Below are positions 43,805 through 51,033 of a stretch of 64,000 nt of DNA, piece after piece. Origin of the DNA: Bacillota bacterium (GTDB lineage Bacteria > Bacillota > Clostridia > Lachnospirales > Bianqueaceae); contig JAFRZE010000058.1 in NCBI GenBank assembly GCA_017442735.1, forward strand, positions 1 to 64,000, written 5' to 3'. The notes under the pieces are model-generated. The model saw nothing but the letters and a program-made list of their open reading frames with translations, did no database searches and was not told the DNA's origin. Numbering within the stretch: the first letter of the stretch is position 1; each line of letters begins with the position of its first letter. A program made the translations under genes and the position numbers.

Positions 43805-44313
43805 GTACGTACAAAAAGTATACATGTGAAAAGTCACCCTGTAAAATGTGCGATGACCGCTCTTTAACAGCGGGATCAAAGCCACTTTTTGAAAAATGAA
43901 CATTCCACAAGGGTAGTAATTGGATTTTTGCCGGAATCCAGTGGGGATGCGGTCTGAGATCGATTTTGGCTGTTTTTAGGGATGATTCTGCAAAAACGCA
44001 ATCAGAAAAAAGGCCATCCCCATCGAGACCAGTATCCATGCGGGATAGCGGGTTTTTGCAAAAGGCCATCTGATTGCGTTTAACAGCAGGGTGTACATTC
44101 TGTTAGTGTGGAAGATCGAAAAAAGTGTGTAGGTTTCTGTTAGGAGCCTACGGAAGATAAATAGACGCAAAAACATGCGTTTTAACCCTCAAAAGACCCT
44201 GTTTGAAGGCTTCCTAAAAGCCTGAGAACTGTCCATTGCGCCTCTAACAGCGCCGTGGTAAAATAACGTATCCATGCGAGTTAGAAGCGCTTTTCTATAG
44301 TTATTTTGATGTA
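43805..44313 (+). other. Noncoding stretch at the core/island boundary
   Basis: About 510 bases with no supported gene. It contains a 13-base perfect inverted repeat (AAACGCAATCAGA at 43994-44006, TCTGATTGCGTTT at 44069-44081) and several (T/C)TAACAGC words (about 43864, 44080, 44240), with TGTTAG in reverse at about 44101 and 44139. Composition changes here from core-like to AT-richer. A minus-strand frame inside the inverted repeat encodes a hydrophobic 40-residue stretch but lacks a ribosome site. Confidence 0.6.
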
Positions 44314-44325
44314 ATGGTGATGAAA

Positions 44326-44847
44326 ATGAAATTAGTTGCGCCTTCTATTGAATACGATGAACAAATACAAGCTTATCGTAAAGAGTTCCTCGATTATGGC
44401 GGATCCATGGATGGATGTGGTTCGTTACGCCGGTTTGACAGGACACAGGATTGGCTTGATCAAATTAGAGATCTTAAATCTGCCGAAACTACACCACCTA
44501 ACTATGTACCTATGACGCAGTATATTTACGTACGAGAATCCGACAACAAAATAGTTGGTGTTATTCAGATTCGTCATTATTTTAATGATTTCCTTGAACA
44601 ATACGGAGGTCATATAGGTTATTCCGTTTGTCCGAGTGAACGCAGAAAAGGCTATGCCACACAAATGTTAAGTCTTGTATTGCCGGAGTGTAAAAGATTA
44701 GGAATAGATCATGTACTGATTTGCTGTATTCAGGGAAATGAGGGAAGTCGAAAAACTATTCTGAATAACGGCGGGAAATATGAATCAACTGTATATTGGA
44801 AAGATCGTGATGTATATTTAGAAAGGTACTGGATTGATTTATCTTAA
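44326..44847 (+). CDS. GNAT family N-acetyltransferase
   Basis: ATG 44326 gives the family-like MKLVAPSIEYDEQIQAYRKE with GGTG seven bases upstream; ATGs at 44314 and 44320 are also in frame. The 173-residue product has the GNAT acetyl-CoA site (GYSVCPSERRKGYATQML), preceded by a strand with VGVIQIRHYFN. The substrate is unknown. It is the first gene of the AT-richer island, and codon use differs from ppdK and the core. Confidence 0.85.
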   Translation: MKLVAPSIEYDEQIQAYRKEFLDYGGSMDGCGSLRRFDRTQDWLDQIRDLKSAETTPPNYVPMTQYIYVRESDNKIVGVIQIRHYFNDFLEQYGGHIGYSVCPSERRKGYATQMLSLVLPECKRLGIDHVLICCIQGNEGSRKTILNNGGKYESTVYWKDRDVYLERYWIDLS

Positions 44848-44880
44848 GTAGTTTGATTGAATAGGAGCTATAGGAGTACA

Positions 44881-45384
44881 ATGATGGCAGCAGAACCAGT
44901 AGGCACGATGCTAAGTTATAATAAAAAAACAATTACATATGCCAGATGTCCTGGCTGTGCATATGGCCGACATGAATTTCATCTGGATTGTGGAATGGCT
45001 TATGAGAATGAGAGATTTACATTATCACAGGATTTTGAAGTTCCAATACCCGGTTTCATGATTGTCGCTCCCAAACGACATATCGAAATGTTAAGTGAGC
45101 TGACAGATGAAGAAAGAAATGAAATGTTTTCTATTGTCGATAAAGCAGTCAAGATCATGAGAGCAAATCATATCTGCGAAAGATTTGATTATATTTTCGA
45201 AGAGAAGGAAAGCAGACATCTTCATGTGTGGATACTGCCCAGATATGATTGGATGACAGAGCGCGCAGACGATATTCTTGCCAACCTAGAAATAATCTTT
45301 GAACATGCTTTGACACATTTCAGGAACGAAGATAATTACAAAGAAATCAAAAGAATAACCGATATTGTCAGAAACAGTTTTTAA
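44881..45384 (+). CDS. HIT-like family protein with altered histidine triad
   Basis: ATG 44881 follows TAGGAG. The 167-residue product has a HIT-like layout: an N-terminal CPGCAYGRHEF cysteine motif, PGFMIVAPKRHIEML and the triad region RHLHVWILPRYD. The triad reads H-L-H-V-W, so the third His of canonical HIT hydrolases is Trp. The presumed nucleophile, the second His, is kept. HIT proteins hydrolyse or transfer nucleotidyl groups. The replacement suggests either a transferase-like activity or altered substrate. Confidence 0.7.
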   Translation: MMAAEPVGTMLSYNKKTITYARCPGCAYGRHEFHLDCGMAYENERFTLSQDFEVPIPGFMIVAPKRHIEMLSELTDEERNEMFSIVDKAVKIMRANHICERFDYIFEEKESRHLHVWILPRYDWMTERADDILANLEIIFEHALTHFRNEDNYKEIKRITDIVRNSF

Positions 45385-45407
45385 ATCAGAATTAATGAGG
45401 GAAAAGT

Positions 45408-45869
45408 ATGACGGGATATATGGCAGAAATGCGTAAATTGGTTGGACACAAAACAATTATTCAGTGTGCTGCCAGCATCATTTGTGTTGATGGAAACGGA
45501 CGTATTTTATTGGGTAGACGTTCTGACAATCACATGTGGGGTTATTCAGGCGGTGCAATTGAAATTGATGAATACGTCGAAGAGTGTGCGAAAAGAGAAT
45601 TATTTGAAGAGATGGGGCTGGTCGCAGAAGAGCTGGAATTCTTTTGCGTGAATTCGGGACCGGAAGCTCATTATATCTACCCAAATGGAGACGAAGTTTC
45701 GAATTTTGAAATCGTCTATGTTTGTAGAAAATGGCATGGTGAACCGAAATCTCAAGATGGCGAAATGGAAGATTTACAGTTTTTCTCAGTCAAAAGTATA
45801 GTTCTTTCCGAAATATCTCCACCAATACGGTCTGTTGTCGAGAAGTTTATTTCACAGACAGATGTGTAA
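45408..45869 (+). CDS. Nudix hydrolase
   Basis: The 153-residue protein has a complete Nudix box (GGAIEIDEYVEECAKRELFE then EMGL) matching GX5EX7REUXEEXGU. Upstream strands CAASIICVDGNGRILLGRR and WGYSGG are also typical. It would hydrolyse a nucleoside diphosphate linked to another moiety; substrate unknown. It lies 23 bases after the HIT-like gene and 30 bases before a P-loop kinase, all on one strand. It is distinct from the second Nudix gene at 48368. Confidence 0.9.
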   Translation: MTGYMAEMRKLVGHKTIIQCAASIICVDGNGRILLGRRSDNHMWGYSGGAIEIDEYVEECAKRELFEEMGLVAEELEFFCVNSGPEAHYIYPNGDEVSNFEIVYVCRKWHGEPKSQDGEMEDLQFFSVKSIVLSEISPPIRSVVEKFISQTDV

Positions 45870-45899
45870 AATCCCGCTGTTGCAGCAGGGAGGTGGCCG

Positions 45900-46421
45900 A
45901 TGGGTATTTTGATATGTGGGCTTAATGGAGTAGGGAAAAGTACGTTAGGAAAAGTACTGGCCGGTAGGATGGGATACGAGTTTATAGATAATGAAGATCT
46001 TTTCTTCCCTAAAACTGATTCATCATATGAATTTGCTATTTCCAGGACCAAAGAAGAAGCAATTCAACTGTTGGAAAAGAGAATTGTAAATAATAACAAT
46101 TTCATCTTCGCTGCTGTAAAGGGTGACTACGGAGATAAACTGATGGCAGCGCTAGATTATATTGTTTTGATCGATGTGCCAAAACAGGTCAGAAGTCAGC
46201 GTGTCCGGGAACGGTCATTTCAAAAATTCGGAGAGAGGATTCTCATGGGTGGTGATCTGTTTGATAATGAAAATAAATGGTTTTCATTGACGGACAACAG
46301 ACCTGAAAACTATGTCACAAGTTGGCTTGAAACAGTCACGTGTCCGATTATTCGGATTGATGGGACATTGCCTGTTGAGAATAATGTTGAATACCTCGTA
46401 TCAGTATTAACTGAAAGTTAA
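45900..46421 (+). CDS. Small P-loop kinase-like protein, copy 1
   Basis: The 173-residue product has Walker A GLNGVGKST (7-15), then GYEFIDNEDLFFP, and a Walker B-like YIVLIDVP. Overall shape is that of shikimate/gluconate-kinase-like NMP kinases, substrate unknown. It starts after GGGAGGTGG. A clear paralogue lies at 50087-50611. A hairpin AAGTCT/AGACTT (about 46460-46477) lies in the 86-base gap that follows. Confidence 0.75.
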   Translation: MGILICGLNGVGKSTLGKVLAGRMGYEFIDNEDLFFPKTDSSYEFAISRTKEEAIQLLEKRIVNNNNFIFAAVKGDYGDKLMAALDYIVLIDVPKQVRSQRVRERSFQKFGERILMGGDLFDNENKWFSLTDNRPENYVTSWLETVTCPIIRIDGTLPVENNVEYLVSVLTES

Positions 46422-46507
46422 GTTGGGATCGATTGCTCAAATACCTAGATTGTCAGGATAAGTCTATATCAAGACTTTATTAGGAATTGGACGGAGTAGA
46501 TATTCTT

Positions 46508-46690
46508 ATGGATACAAAACCAATTGAATGGGAGAGCTTAAGCTACGAAGACAAGAATCATGAGCTCTTTGTAAAACAGACCGTCCTTCTTAAGCAGTTT
46601 CTGGAGCGTGGAGCTATCTCCCAAGCCCAATATGACAAGAGCCTACATGATCTGATAGAAAAGACCGGTTACAACCTGCCAAAAGAATAA
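46508..46690 (+). CDS. SHOCT-like small protein (60 aa)
   Basis: ATG 46508 follows GGAG by eleven bases. The product starts MDTKPIEWESLSYEDKNHEL and ends with LERGAISQAQYDKSLHDL and a short tail. The helix-turn-helix LLKQFLERGAISQAQYDKS pattern resembles SHOCT domains. Very similar small proteins are common in clostridial genomes, often near mobile elements. Function unknown. Confidence 0.6.
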   Translation: MDTKPIEWESLSYEDKNHELFVKQTVLLKQFLERGAISQAQYDKSLHDLIEKTGYNLPKE

Positions 46691-46711
46691 GAAAAAACTT
46701 CAAAAACGTTC

Positions 46712-46742
46712 TTGACCTTATAGTTTACTGTAATGATAGGGA
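46712..46742 (+). promoter_or_regulatory. MerR-type promoter/operator
   Basis: TTGACC (46712-46717) is followed by the dyad TTATAGT-TTACTGTAA and a possible TAGGGA -10 box at a 19-base spacing. This is the stretched-spacer layout activated by MerR-family regulators such as BmrR and TipAL. No merR gene is in the window. About 110 bases of leader separate it from the glycosylase gene, including a hairpin ACACAG/CTGTGT. Confidence 0.6.
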
Positions 46743-46852
46743 TATATCTGGTGGATTTCTGATCGGATGGGAGACACAGACAGAGCTGTGTGACAAGAGA
46801 TTAAAGAAAATCTATTATTCTTTCAAAACCAAGAATAAGGGAGTGACGCGAC

Positions 46853-47458
46853 ATGGGATCCTGTAACTGAGGCTTCTCGTCGGAAGCCATGCGTAAATAC
46901 CATGATGAAGAGTGGGGCGTGCCGCTGCACGATGATCAAAAACAGTTTGAGTTTTTGATGATGGAAGCAATGCAGTGCGGGCTCTCATGGGATCTGATGA
47001 TCAAAAAGCGCGAGATCTTTCAGCGGTGCTTTGATAACTTCGACTATGATCTTATAGCGGGATATAACGATAATGATATAGATAGGATCATGAATACCGA
47101 AGGGATGATCAGGTCTCGCCGGAAGATTGAGGCGATTATCAACAATGCCAGGTGCTTTCAGGAAATACGCAACGAGTTCGGAAGCTTTTGTAATTGGCTG
47201 TGGGCATTTTCTGATGGAAAGACGATTTTATATACTGGTCACGCTGACGGCGATGTTCCAGTAAGCAATGGGCTGTCAGATAGGATTGCGAAAGAACTGA
47301 AGAAACGCGGGTTCAAATATCTCGGAACCGTGACAGTTTATTCTCATTTGCAGGCTTGTGGGATGATTAATGATCATGATAAAAACTGCGACTGTTATGA
47401 ACGAATTAACAGTCGGTATCCGACGGTAATAAAGAGAAGATATCTGGAGAAGAAATAG
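46853..47458 (+). pseudogene. tag: DNA-3-methyladenine glycosylase I, interrupted by an in-frame TGA
   Basis: The ribosome site AAGGGAGTG positions translation at ATG 46853, which reads MGSCN then TGA (46868-46870), then GFSSEAMRKYHDEEWGVPLH in the same frame. Tag proteins begin with a C-x-W motif, so the TGA replaces the conserved Trp codon TGG. All four zinc ligands of the family are otherwise present (N-terminal Cys, YHDEEWG His, and H...C in NDHDKNCDC). Residues beyond are intact (ILYTGHADGDVPVSNGLS). Reinitiation at ATG 46889 would lose the first Cys. It would excise 3-methyladenine from DNA if restored. Confidence 0.8.
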
Positions 47459-47462
47459 TTAT

Positions 47463-48161
47463 ATGGAAGCAAAGCGTGGCTATATTCCGGATGATGACCG
47501 GTTCTTTTCTCCGGACGCACTGAAAACAATGCGGACGGCCTCCCGGCATATCAGGTATCTGATCAATGAGGGGTATGACCTGAAGCAGGCTTCTACCTTT
47601 GTAGGGAATCACTTTCTACTATCTGAACGCCAAAGACTGGCGATTATGAGAAGCCTGGCAACGGAAGAGCAGCTTACTATACGAAAAGGAAGAGAGATTC
47701 CGCTCTCAGCGTTGAACGGCCAGGAAGTCTGGATCGATGGCTTCAATATGATCATTACACTGGAGGTTATGCTGAGTGATTCCATACTGTTCAGTTGTAT
47801 GGACGGAACCATCCGTGATCTCGCAGCACTGCGCGGAACATATAGGATCATTCCGGAGACATCGGACGCGATTCGGATGCTTCTTGGAGTGCTGGATGAT
47901 GCTGGAGTAAAGAAAGCGAATATTCTGCTGGATGAACCGGTATCCAATTCCGGAAGGCTGAAAGCCAGAATAGCAGAAATCGCGGAAGAATATGCTGTTT
48001 GTCCGGATATTCAGATACTAAAAGATGTAGACCGGACACTGTATGGAAAAACAAACGTGATTACATCCGATTCCATTATTCTGGATCAATGTCAGAGCTG
48101 GGTGAATCTTACAGCTACATGCATGGAGAAATTGGGAAAGAAAGGCTTGCAGGTGTGGTAA
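47463..48161 (+). CDS. DUF434/DUF5616-type protein
   Basis: The 232-residue protein begins with a DUF434-like region (YIPDDDRFFSPDALKTMRTA, YLINEGYDLKQASTFVGNHF, LSERQRLAIMR). It continues with a second domain (DGFNMIITLEVMLSDSILF, DGTIRDLAALRGTYR). The second half has a PIN/Toprim-like alternation with acidic residues (ILLDEPVSNSGRLK, VITSDSIIL), suggesting possible nucleotide or RNA chemistry. No experimentally known function is recalled. It starts four bases after the glycosylase gene. Confidence 0.7.
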   Translation: MEAKRGYIPDDDRFFSPDALKTMRTASRHIRYLINEGYDLKQASTFVGNHFLLSERQRLAIMRSLATEEQLTIRKGREIPLSALNGQEVWIDGFNMIITLEVMLSDSILFSCMDGTIRDLAALRGTYRIIPETSDAIRMLLGVLDDAGVKKANILLDEPVSNSGRLKARIAEIAEEYAVCPDIQILKDVDRTLYGKTNVITSDSIILDQCQSWVNLTATCMEKLGKKGLQVW

Positions 48162-48230
48162 ACGCCGGCAGTCTTCAGATTTTGTGGCAATGTTGAGAAT
48201 GAACTTTGGTTATGCAGGAGGATATTCGAT

Positions 48231-48353
48231 ATGGAAAATAATTCAGAAGCTCCAATAGAAACAAATCCTTTTGATCATATTCTATACGAGTTTTCAATGT
48301 ATCTGCAGGCATCCCTTTTGATCACAAATATTATAGTAATTAATGTTAATTAG
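48231..48353 (+). pseudogene. Short ORF with strong ribosome site, likely truncated gene (40 aa)
   Basis: GGAGGATATTCGAT precedes ATG 48231. The 40-residue ORF starts MENNSEAPIETNPFDHILYE and FSMYLQAS, which reads like the start of a normal cytosolic helical protein. It then ends abruptly in an AT-rich hydrophobic run (LLITNIIVINVN) and TAG. The good ribosome site with an atypical ending suggests a 5' fragment left by deletion. It could instead be a genuine small protein. Confidence 0.45.
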
Positions 48354-48367
48354 AGAGGAATAATAAC

Positions 48368-48811
48368 ATGACAGGACATCAAGAACTACGATGTGAGATT
48401 TATCCGTTTGGCTCTTTAAGTCCGGTGCGATTTGTAGTGATATGTTCTTTCTATCAAAATAAATACCTGTTAAGCTACCATTCCTCCCATCAATCCTGGG
48501 AAACGCAGGGAGGACATATAGAAGTAGGAGAGTCTCCAGAGGAAGCAGCACAGCGAGAGCTTTATGAAGAGAGTGGAGTGAAGGATGCGGAATTGATTCC
48601 TGTCTGTGATTATTATGCTTATGATTCGGAAGGTTCTGCCAATGGACGAGTATATAGAGCAATCATCAACCAACTTGGAGAAATACCACCAAGTGAAATG
48701 AGCAGGATCAAGGCATTCGATGTCTTTCCTGAGAATCTGACGTATCCTTTGGTAACACCAGTTCTATTTGCGGAGGCAAAGAAGGAGATTCATAGCGATT
48801 ATGAACGCTGA
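48368..48811 (+). CDS. Nudix hydrolase, second copy type
   Basis: The 147-residue protein carries the Nudix box GGHIEVGESPEEAAQRELYE followed by ESGV, with QSWETQGGH upstream. SD AGAGAGGAATAA precedes ATG 48368. It shares only motif-level similarity with the Nudix protein at 45408, so it is not a recent duplicate. Start and end overlap no core gene; it overlaps the following gene by 11 bases. Substrate unknown. Confidence 0.9.
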   Translation: MTGHQELRCEIYPFGSLSPVRFVVICSFYQNKYLLSYHSSHQSWETQGGHIEVGESPEEAAQRELYEESGVKDAELIPVCDYYAYDSEGSANGRVYRAIINQLGEIPPSEMSRIKAFDVFPENLTYPLVTPVLFAEAKKEIHSDYER

Positions 48812-49274
48812 AGAATATAACAAATTGGCGAAGAAAGCACATGAAGCGCTTAAAGAAAACGGATACGATATTCGTGTGGAGATAACAACGGTCACGCATC
48901 CGGTCTTCAAGAAGAATCAAAACAAATTCGGTGTTATTTATACCGTGCTTCTGGGTTCGGTCGGTATGGCCGGCTTTTACGAAGAAGCTATGAGAAGCCA
49001 TGGAAATAGAACGATTACTGCAACCTGGATCAAAGAGCATGGTGCCAAAGCCAAAGTCATTACTCATACACCAGAAGGCTATACTAAGCTGGCTGCCAAG
49101 GAATGGGAGAAGCAGCTGCAAAATAGCGGCGTAGAACTGGATGAAGATACAGCGAATTTTGTCTATGCGGTCAGTCTGTATGAAGATCCTAAAGGGACCG
49201 GTTTTCACCTCCAAAGGGTGGAGACCGGTCCTTTTATCGCATTTGCTCTATGGTCTTTATCAGAAGGGCTTTGA
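48801..49274 (+). CDS. Unrecognised protein whose C-terminus runs into a repeated hairpin
   Basis: ATG 48801 (MNAEEYNKLAKKAHEALKEN) is the likely start; the frame is 157 codons. Residues 1-130 look like a normal globular protein with helix-strand alternation (YDIRVEITTVTHPVF, ITATWIKEHGAKAKVITH). From about codon 131 the frame enters the GGGACCGGT hairpin (49191-49235), so the last 27 residues (KGTGFHLQRVETGPF onward) derive from a repeat. This suggests the original 3' end was replaced by the repeat. Function unknown. Confidence 0.5.
   Translation: MNAEEYNKLAKKAHEALKENGYDIRVEITTVTHPVFKKNQNKFGVIYTVLLGSVGMAGFYEEAMRSHGNRTITATWIKEHGAKAKVITHTPEGYTKLAAKEWEKQLQNSGVELDEDTANFVYAVSLYEDPKGTGFHLQRVETGPFIAFALWSLSEGL
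49191..49235 (+). repeat. Terminator-like repeated hairpin, copy 2
   Basis: AAAGGGACCGGT (49191-49202) pairs with ACCGGTCCTTTT (49224-49235) around an inner CACC/GGTG mini-stem. It closely matches the element at 43762-43804: flanks identical, inner stem changed on both sides so pairing is preserved. It overlaps the 3' part of a coding frame. Confidence 0.85.
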
Positions 49275-49290
49275 ATTGCAGAAAGCGCGG

Positions 49291-49466
49291 GTGACATTCC
49301 CTTTTGGAGCTCTGAATCAACGGGACGAGGGATGAAAATTTCATAAACCGCGACTGACATTCCCACTTTTTTGGAAATTCGACTGAAAAGTGGGAATGTC
49401 AATGCATCTATCGAAGAATAGATTCCCTTCTGCTTTGTCAAAGCAGAGCCAAAAGGGAATGTGAAG
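49291..49466 (+). repeat. Nested inverted repeats
   Basis: Inner pair: TGACATTCCCACTTTT (49355-49370) and its exact complement AAAAGTGGGAATGTCA (49386-49401). Outer pair: ACATTCCCTTTTGG-AG-CTCT (49294-49313) with AGAGCCAAAAGGGAATGT (49445-49462), one two-base bulge. A third small hairpin CTGCTTT/AAAGCAG lies at 49430-49446. The 49275-49571 gap holds no gene otherwise. The two left arms resemble each other, suggesting duplication of a palindromic unit. Confidence 0.85.
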
Positions 49467-49571
49467 TGCAGATTTGAAAAAAACCAGTCCATCCTGAAAA
49501 AGGTGAGGGATCCTGACAGAGGGAACACTGCTGCCGGGAGCAATCATTAGGAAAAATGGGGAGGCAAAAAG

Positions 49572-50081
49572 ATGAAAAAAATCATCGTTCTGAATGGAGC
49601 AGGTAAGAAGAACGGAAATACCGCTGCTATGATCAAGGCGTTTTCGGATGGCGCTGTGAATGCAGGGAACGAAGTGAAAGAATTCTTTCTTCAGACAATG
49701 AATATTCATGGCTGCATGGATTGCGGCGGGTGCCGCAGAAAAGAAAAGGGAAGCATCGAACCGTGTGTTCAGAAAGACGACATGAATCAGATCGTTGCTG
49801 CGATCAGAGAGGCTGATGTGATCGTGTTCGCTTCTCCTGTGTATTTCTGGGATATCACCGGAACACTGAAGACAGCGATTGATCGACTATATGCGCCGCT
49901 GATGAACAGCAGTATCGGTGATGCGAAGGAAATCGTTCTGCTAATGACTTCCGGCGGATCGACGATCGATCATATACTGGACTGGTATAAGAACTTCGAA
50001 AGCTGGCTGAAGTGGGAAAGTATCGGCACTGCTATGAATGACTTGGAAGCGGCAAAGCAGATCGGTGCGAGCATTCAATAA
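49572..50081 (+). CDS. Flavodoxin-like NAD(P)H-dependent FMN reductase
   Basis: The 169-residue protein starts KKIIVLNGAGKKNGNTAAMI, the FMN phosphate loop of the iron-sulfur flavoprotein/WrbA-like reductase group. It has GCMDCGGCRRKEKGSIEPC with the C-x2-C-x2-C cysteine cluster that follows in this family, and ASPVYFWDITGTLKTAIDR for the flavin ring. SD GGGGAGGC precedes. It would reduce small acceptors or bind an Fe-S cluster. It sits five bases before the second kinase gene. Confidence 0.85.
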   Translation: MKKIIVLNGAGKKNGNTAAMIKAFSDGAVNAGNEVKEFFLQTMNIHGCMDCGGCRRKEKGSIEPCVQKDDMNQIVAAIREADVIVFASPVYFWDITGTLKTAIDRLYAPLMNSSIGDAKEIVLLMTSGGSTIDHILDWYKNFESWLKWESIGTAMNDLEAAKQIGASIQ

Positions 50082-50086
50082 TAAAG

Positions 50087-50611
50087 ATGGGAATCCTTAT
50101 TTGTGGACTAAATGGTAGTGGGAAAAGTACAGTAGGAAAGCTGCTTGCTGATAGACTCGGATATCTGTTCATTGATAATGAAGAACTGTATTTTCCAAAT
50201 CGCGATTCAGACTACTCATACTCTTCTGCAGCAAGTAAGGACGAAGCGATTCACTTGCTTGAAGAGAAAATCAAAGAAAATAGAGACTTTGTTTTCTCGG
50301 CAGTCAGAGGCGACTATGGGGATAGGCTTATTTCTGATCTGGACTATATAGTGCTCATTGAGGTCCCGAGGGAAATCAGACTTCAACGAGTATACGACCG
50401 TTCCTTCAGTAAATATGGGGAACGAATACTTTCAGGCGGTGACTTATTTGAAAAAGAAAACGAGTGGTTTTCGCGAGTTGGGAATCGACCTGAAGAGTAT
50501 ATAACAGGATGGATTGCAACCATAAACTGCCCGATTGTCAGGATAGATGGAACTTTGCCTGCAGAAGAGAATGTTGATTATATCGTTTTAGAGATTAACA
50601 AGAAGAGCTGA
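50087..50611 (+). CDS. Small P-loop kinase-like protein, copy 2
   Basis: The 174-residue protein is a paralogue of the one at 45900: both start MGILICGLNG and share GKST, FIDNE, GDYGD, YIVLI, GERIL, GGDLF and RIDGTLP in the same order. More than half of the residues are identical by eye. Walker A is GLNGSGKST. Substrate unknown. The gene ends the accessory island. A weak AGGC/GCCT hairpin follows its stop. Confidence 0.75.
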   Translation: MGILICGLNGSGKSTVGKLLADRLGYLFIDNEELYFPNRDSDYSYSSAASKDEAIHLLEEKIKENRDFVFSAVRGDYGDRLISDLDYIVLIEVPREIRLQRVYDRSFSKYGERILSGGDLFEKENEWFSRVGNRPEEYITGWIATINCPIVRIDGTLPAEENVDYIVLEINKKS

Positions 50612-51033
50612 GGCATTTTGCAATGGCCTTTTCGTTTTTGTTTGAAATGATTTGGGCTTATTTATCATGCTTTTTCTTATCCAGAAATCATAGGGGTTTT
50701 TGGGTGGTAGAACGATCAAAAAAGCTAAACGCCCCAAAACACTCATAGAATTACTTCTCACAAAGCTTTGAAGGACCTGATAATTGCTGACTGGCGGCTT
50801 TTGGTATAGGATCCGAAGTGAAAAAGAAATATGTCAAATGAAAAAGAAATATGCCATTTTGATGTGACATATTTCTTTTTCATGGGTGATATGTTTCCGA
50901 ATGATGAGCGTTATTCGAGTTTGATTATACAAGCATCTTGCATACAAAAATGAGTATCATGTGTGCTTATTATGACGATTGAGGTTGAATTGATTTCCTG
51001 GATCGACTGCATTATTACCGGGAAGTCTCTGTA
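50612..51033 (+). repeat. Intergenic segment with a repeat that can form two alternative hairpins
   Basis: No gene is supported in these 422 bases. TGAAAAAGAAATATGTCA (50819-50836) and a near copy TGAAAAAGAAATATGCCA (50839-50856) are followed by TGACATATTTCTTTTTCA (50865-50882). That sequence is the exact complement of the first copy and differs from the second by one base. RNA could pair the 3' arm with either copy. It lies between convergent transcription units (kinase on plus, araC on minus), so a bidirectional terminator role is possible. Confidence 0.75.

Noticed and set aside
43976-44095. Minus-strand hydrophobic 40-codon frame in the noncoding boundary
   Set aside because: It contains a plausible transmembrane stretch but no ribosome site, and lies inside an inverted repeat, so translation is not supported.
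46868-46870. Selenocysteine or TGA-as-Trp recoding in tag
   Set aside because: TGA ends many intact genes here, no Sec insertion hairpin follows, and the family has Trp at this position, so a nonsense mutation is simpler.
44314-50611. Integron-like gene cassette array
   Set aside because: Small same-strand genes with GNAT and Nudix functions suggested it, but gaps between genes show no attC-like paired GTTRRRY core sites and no integrase is present.
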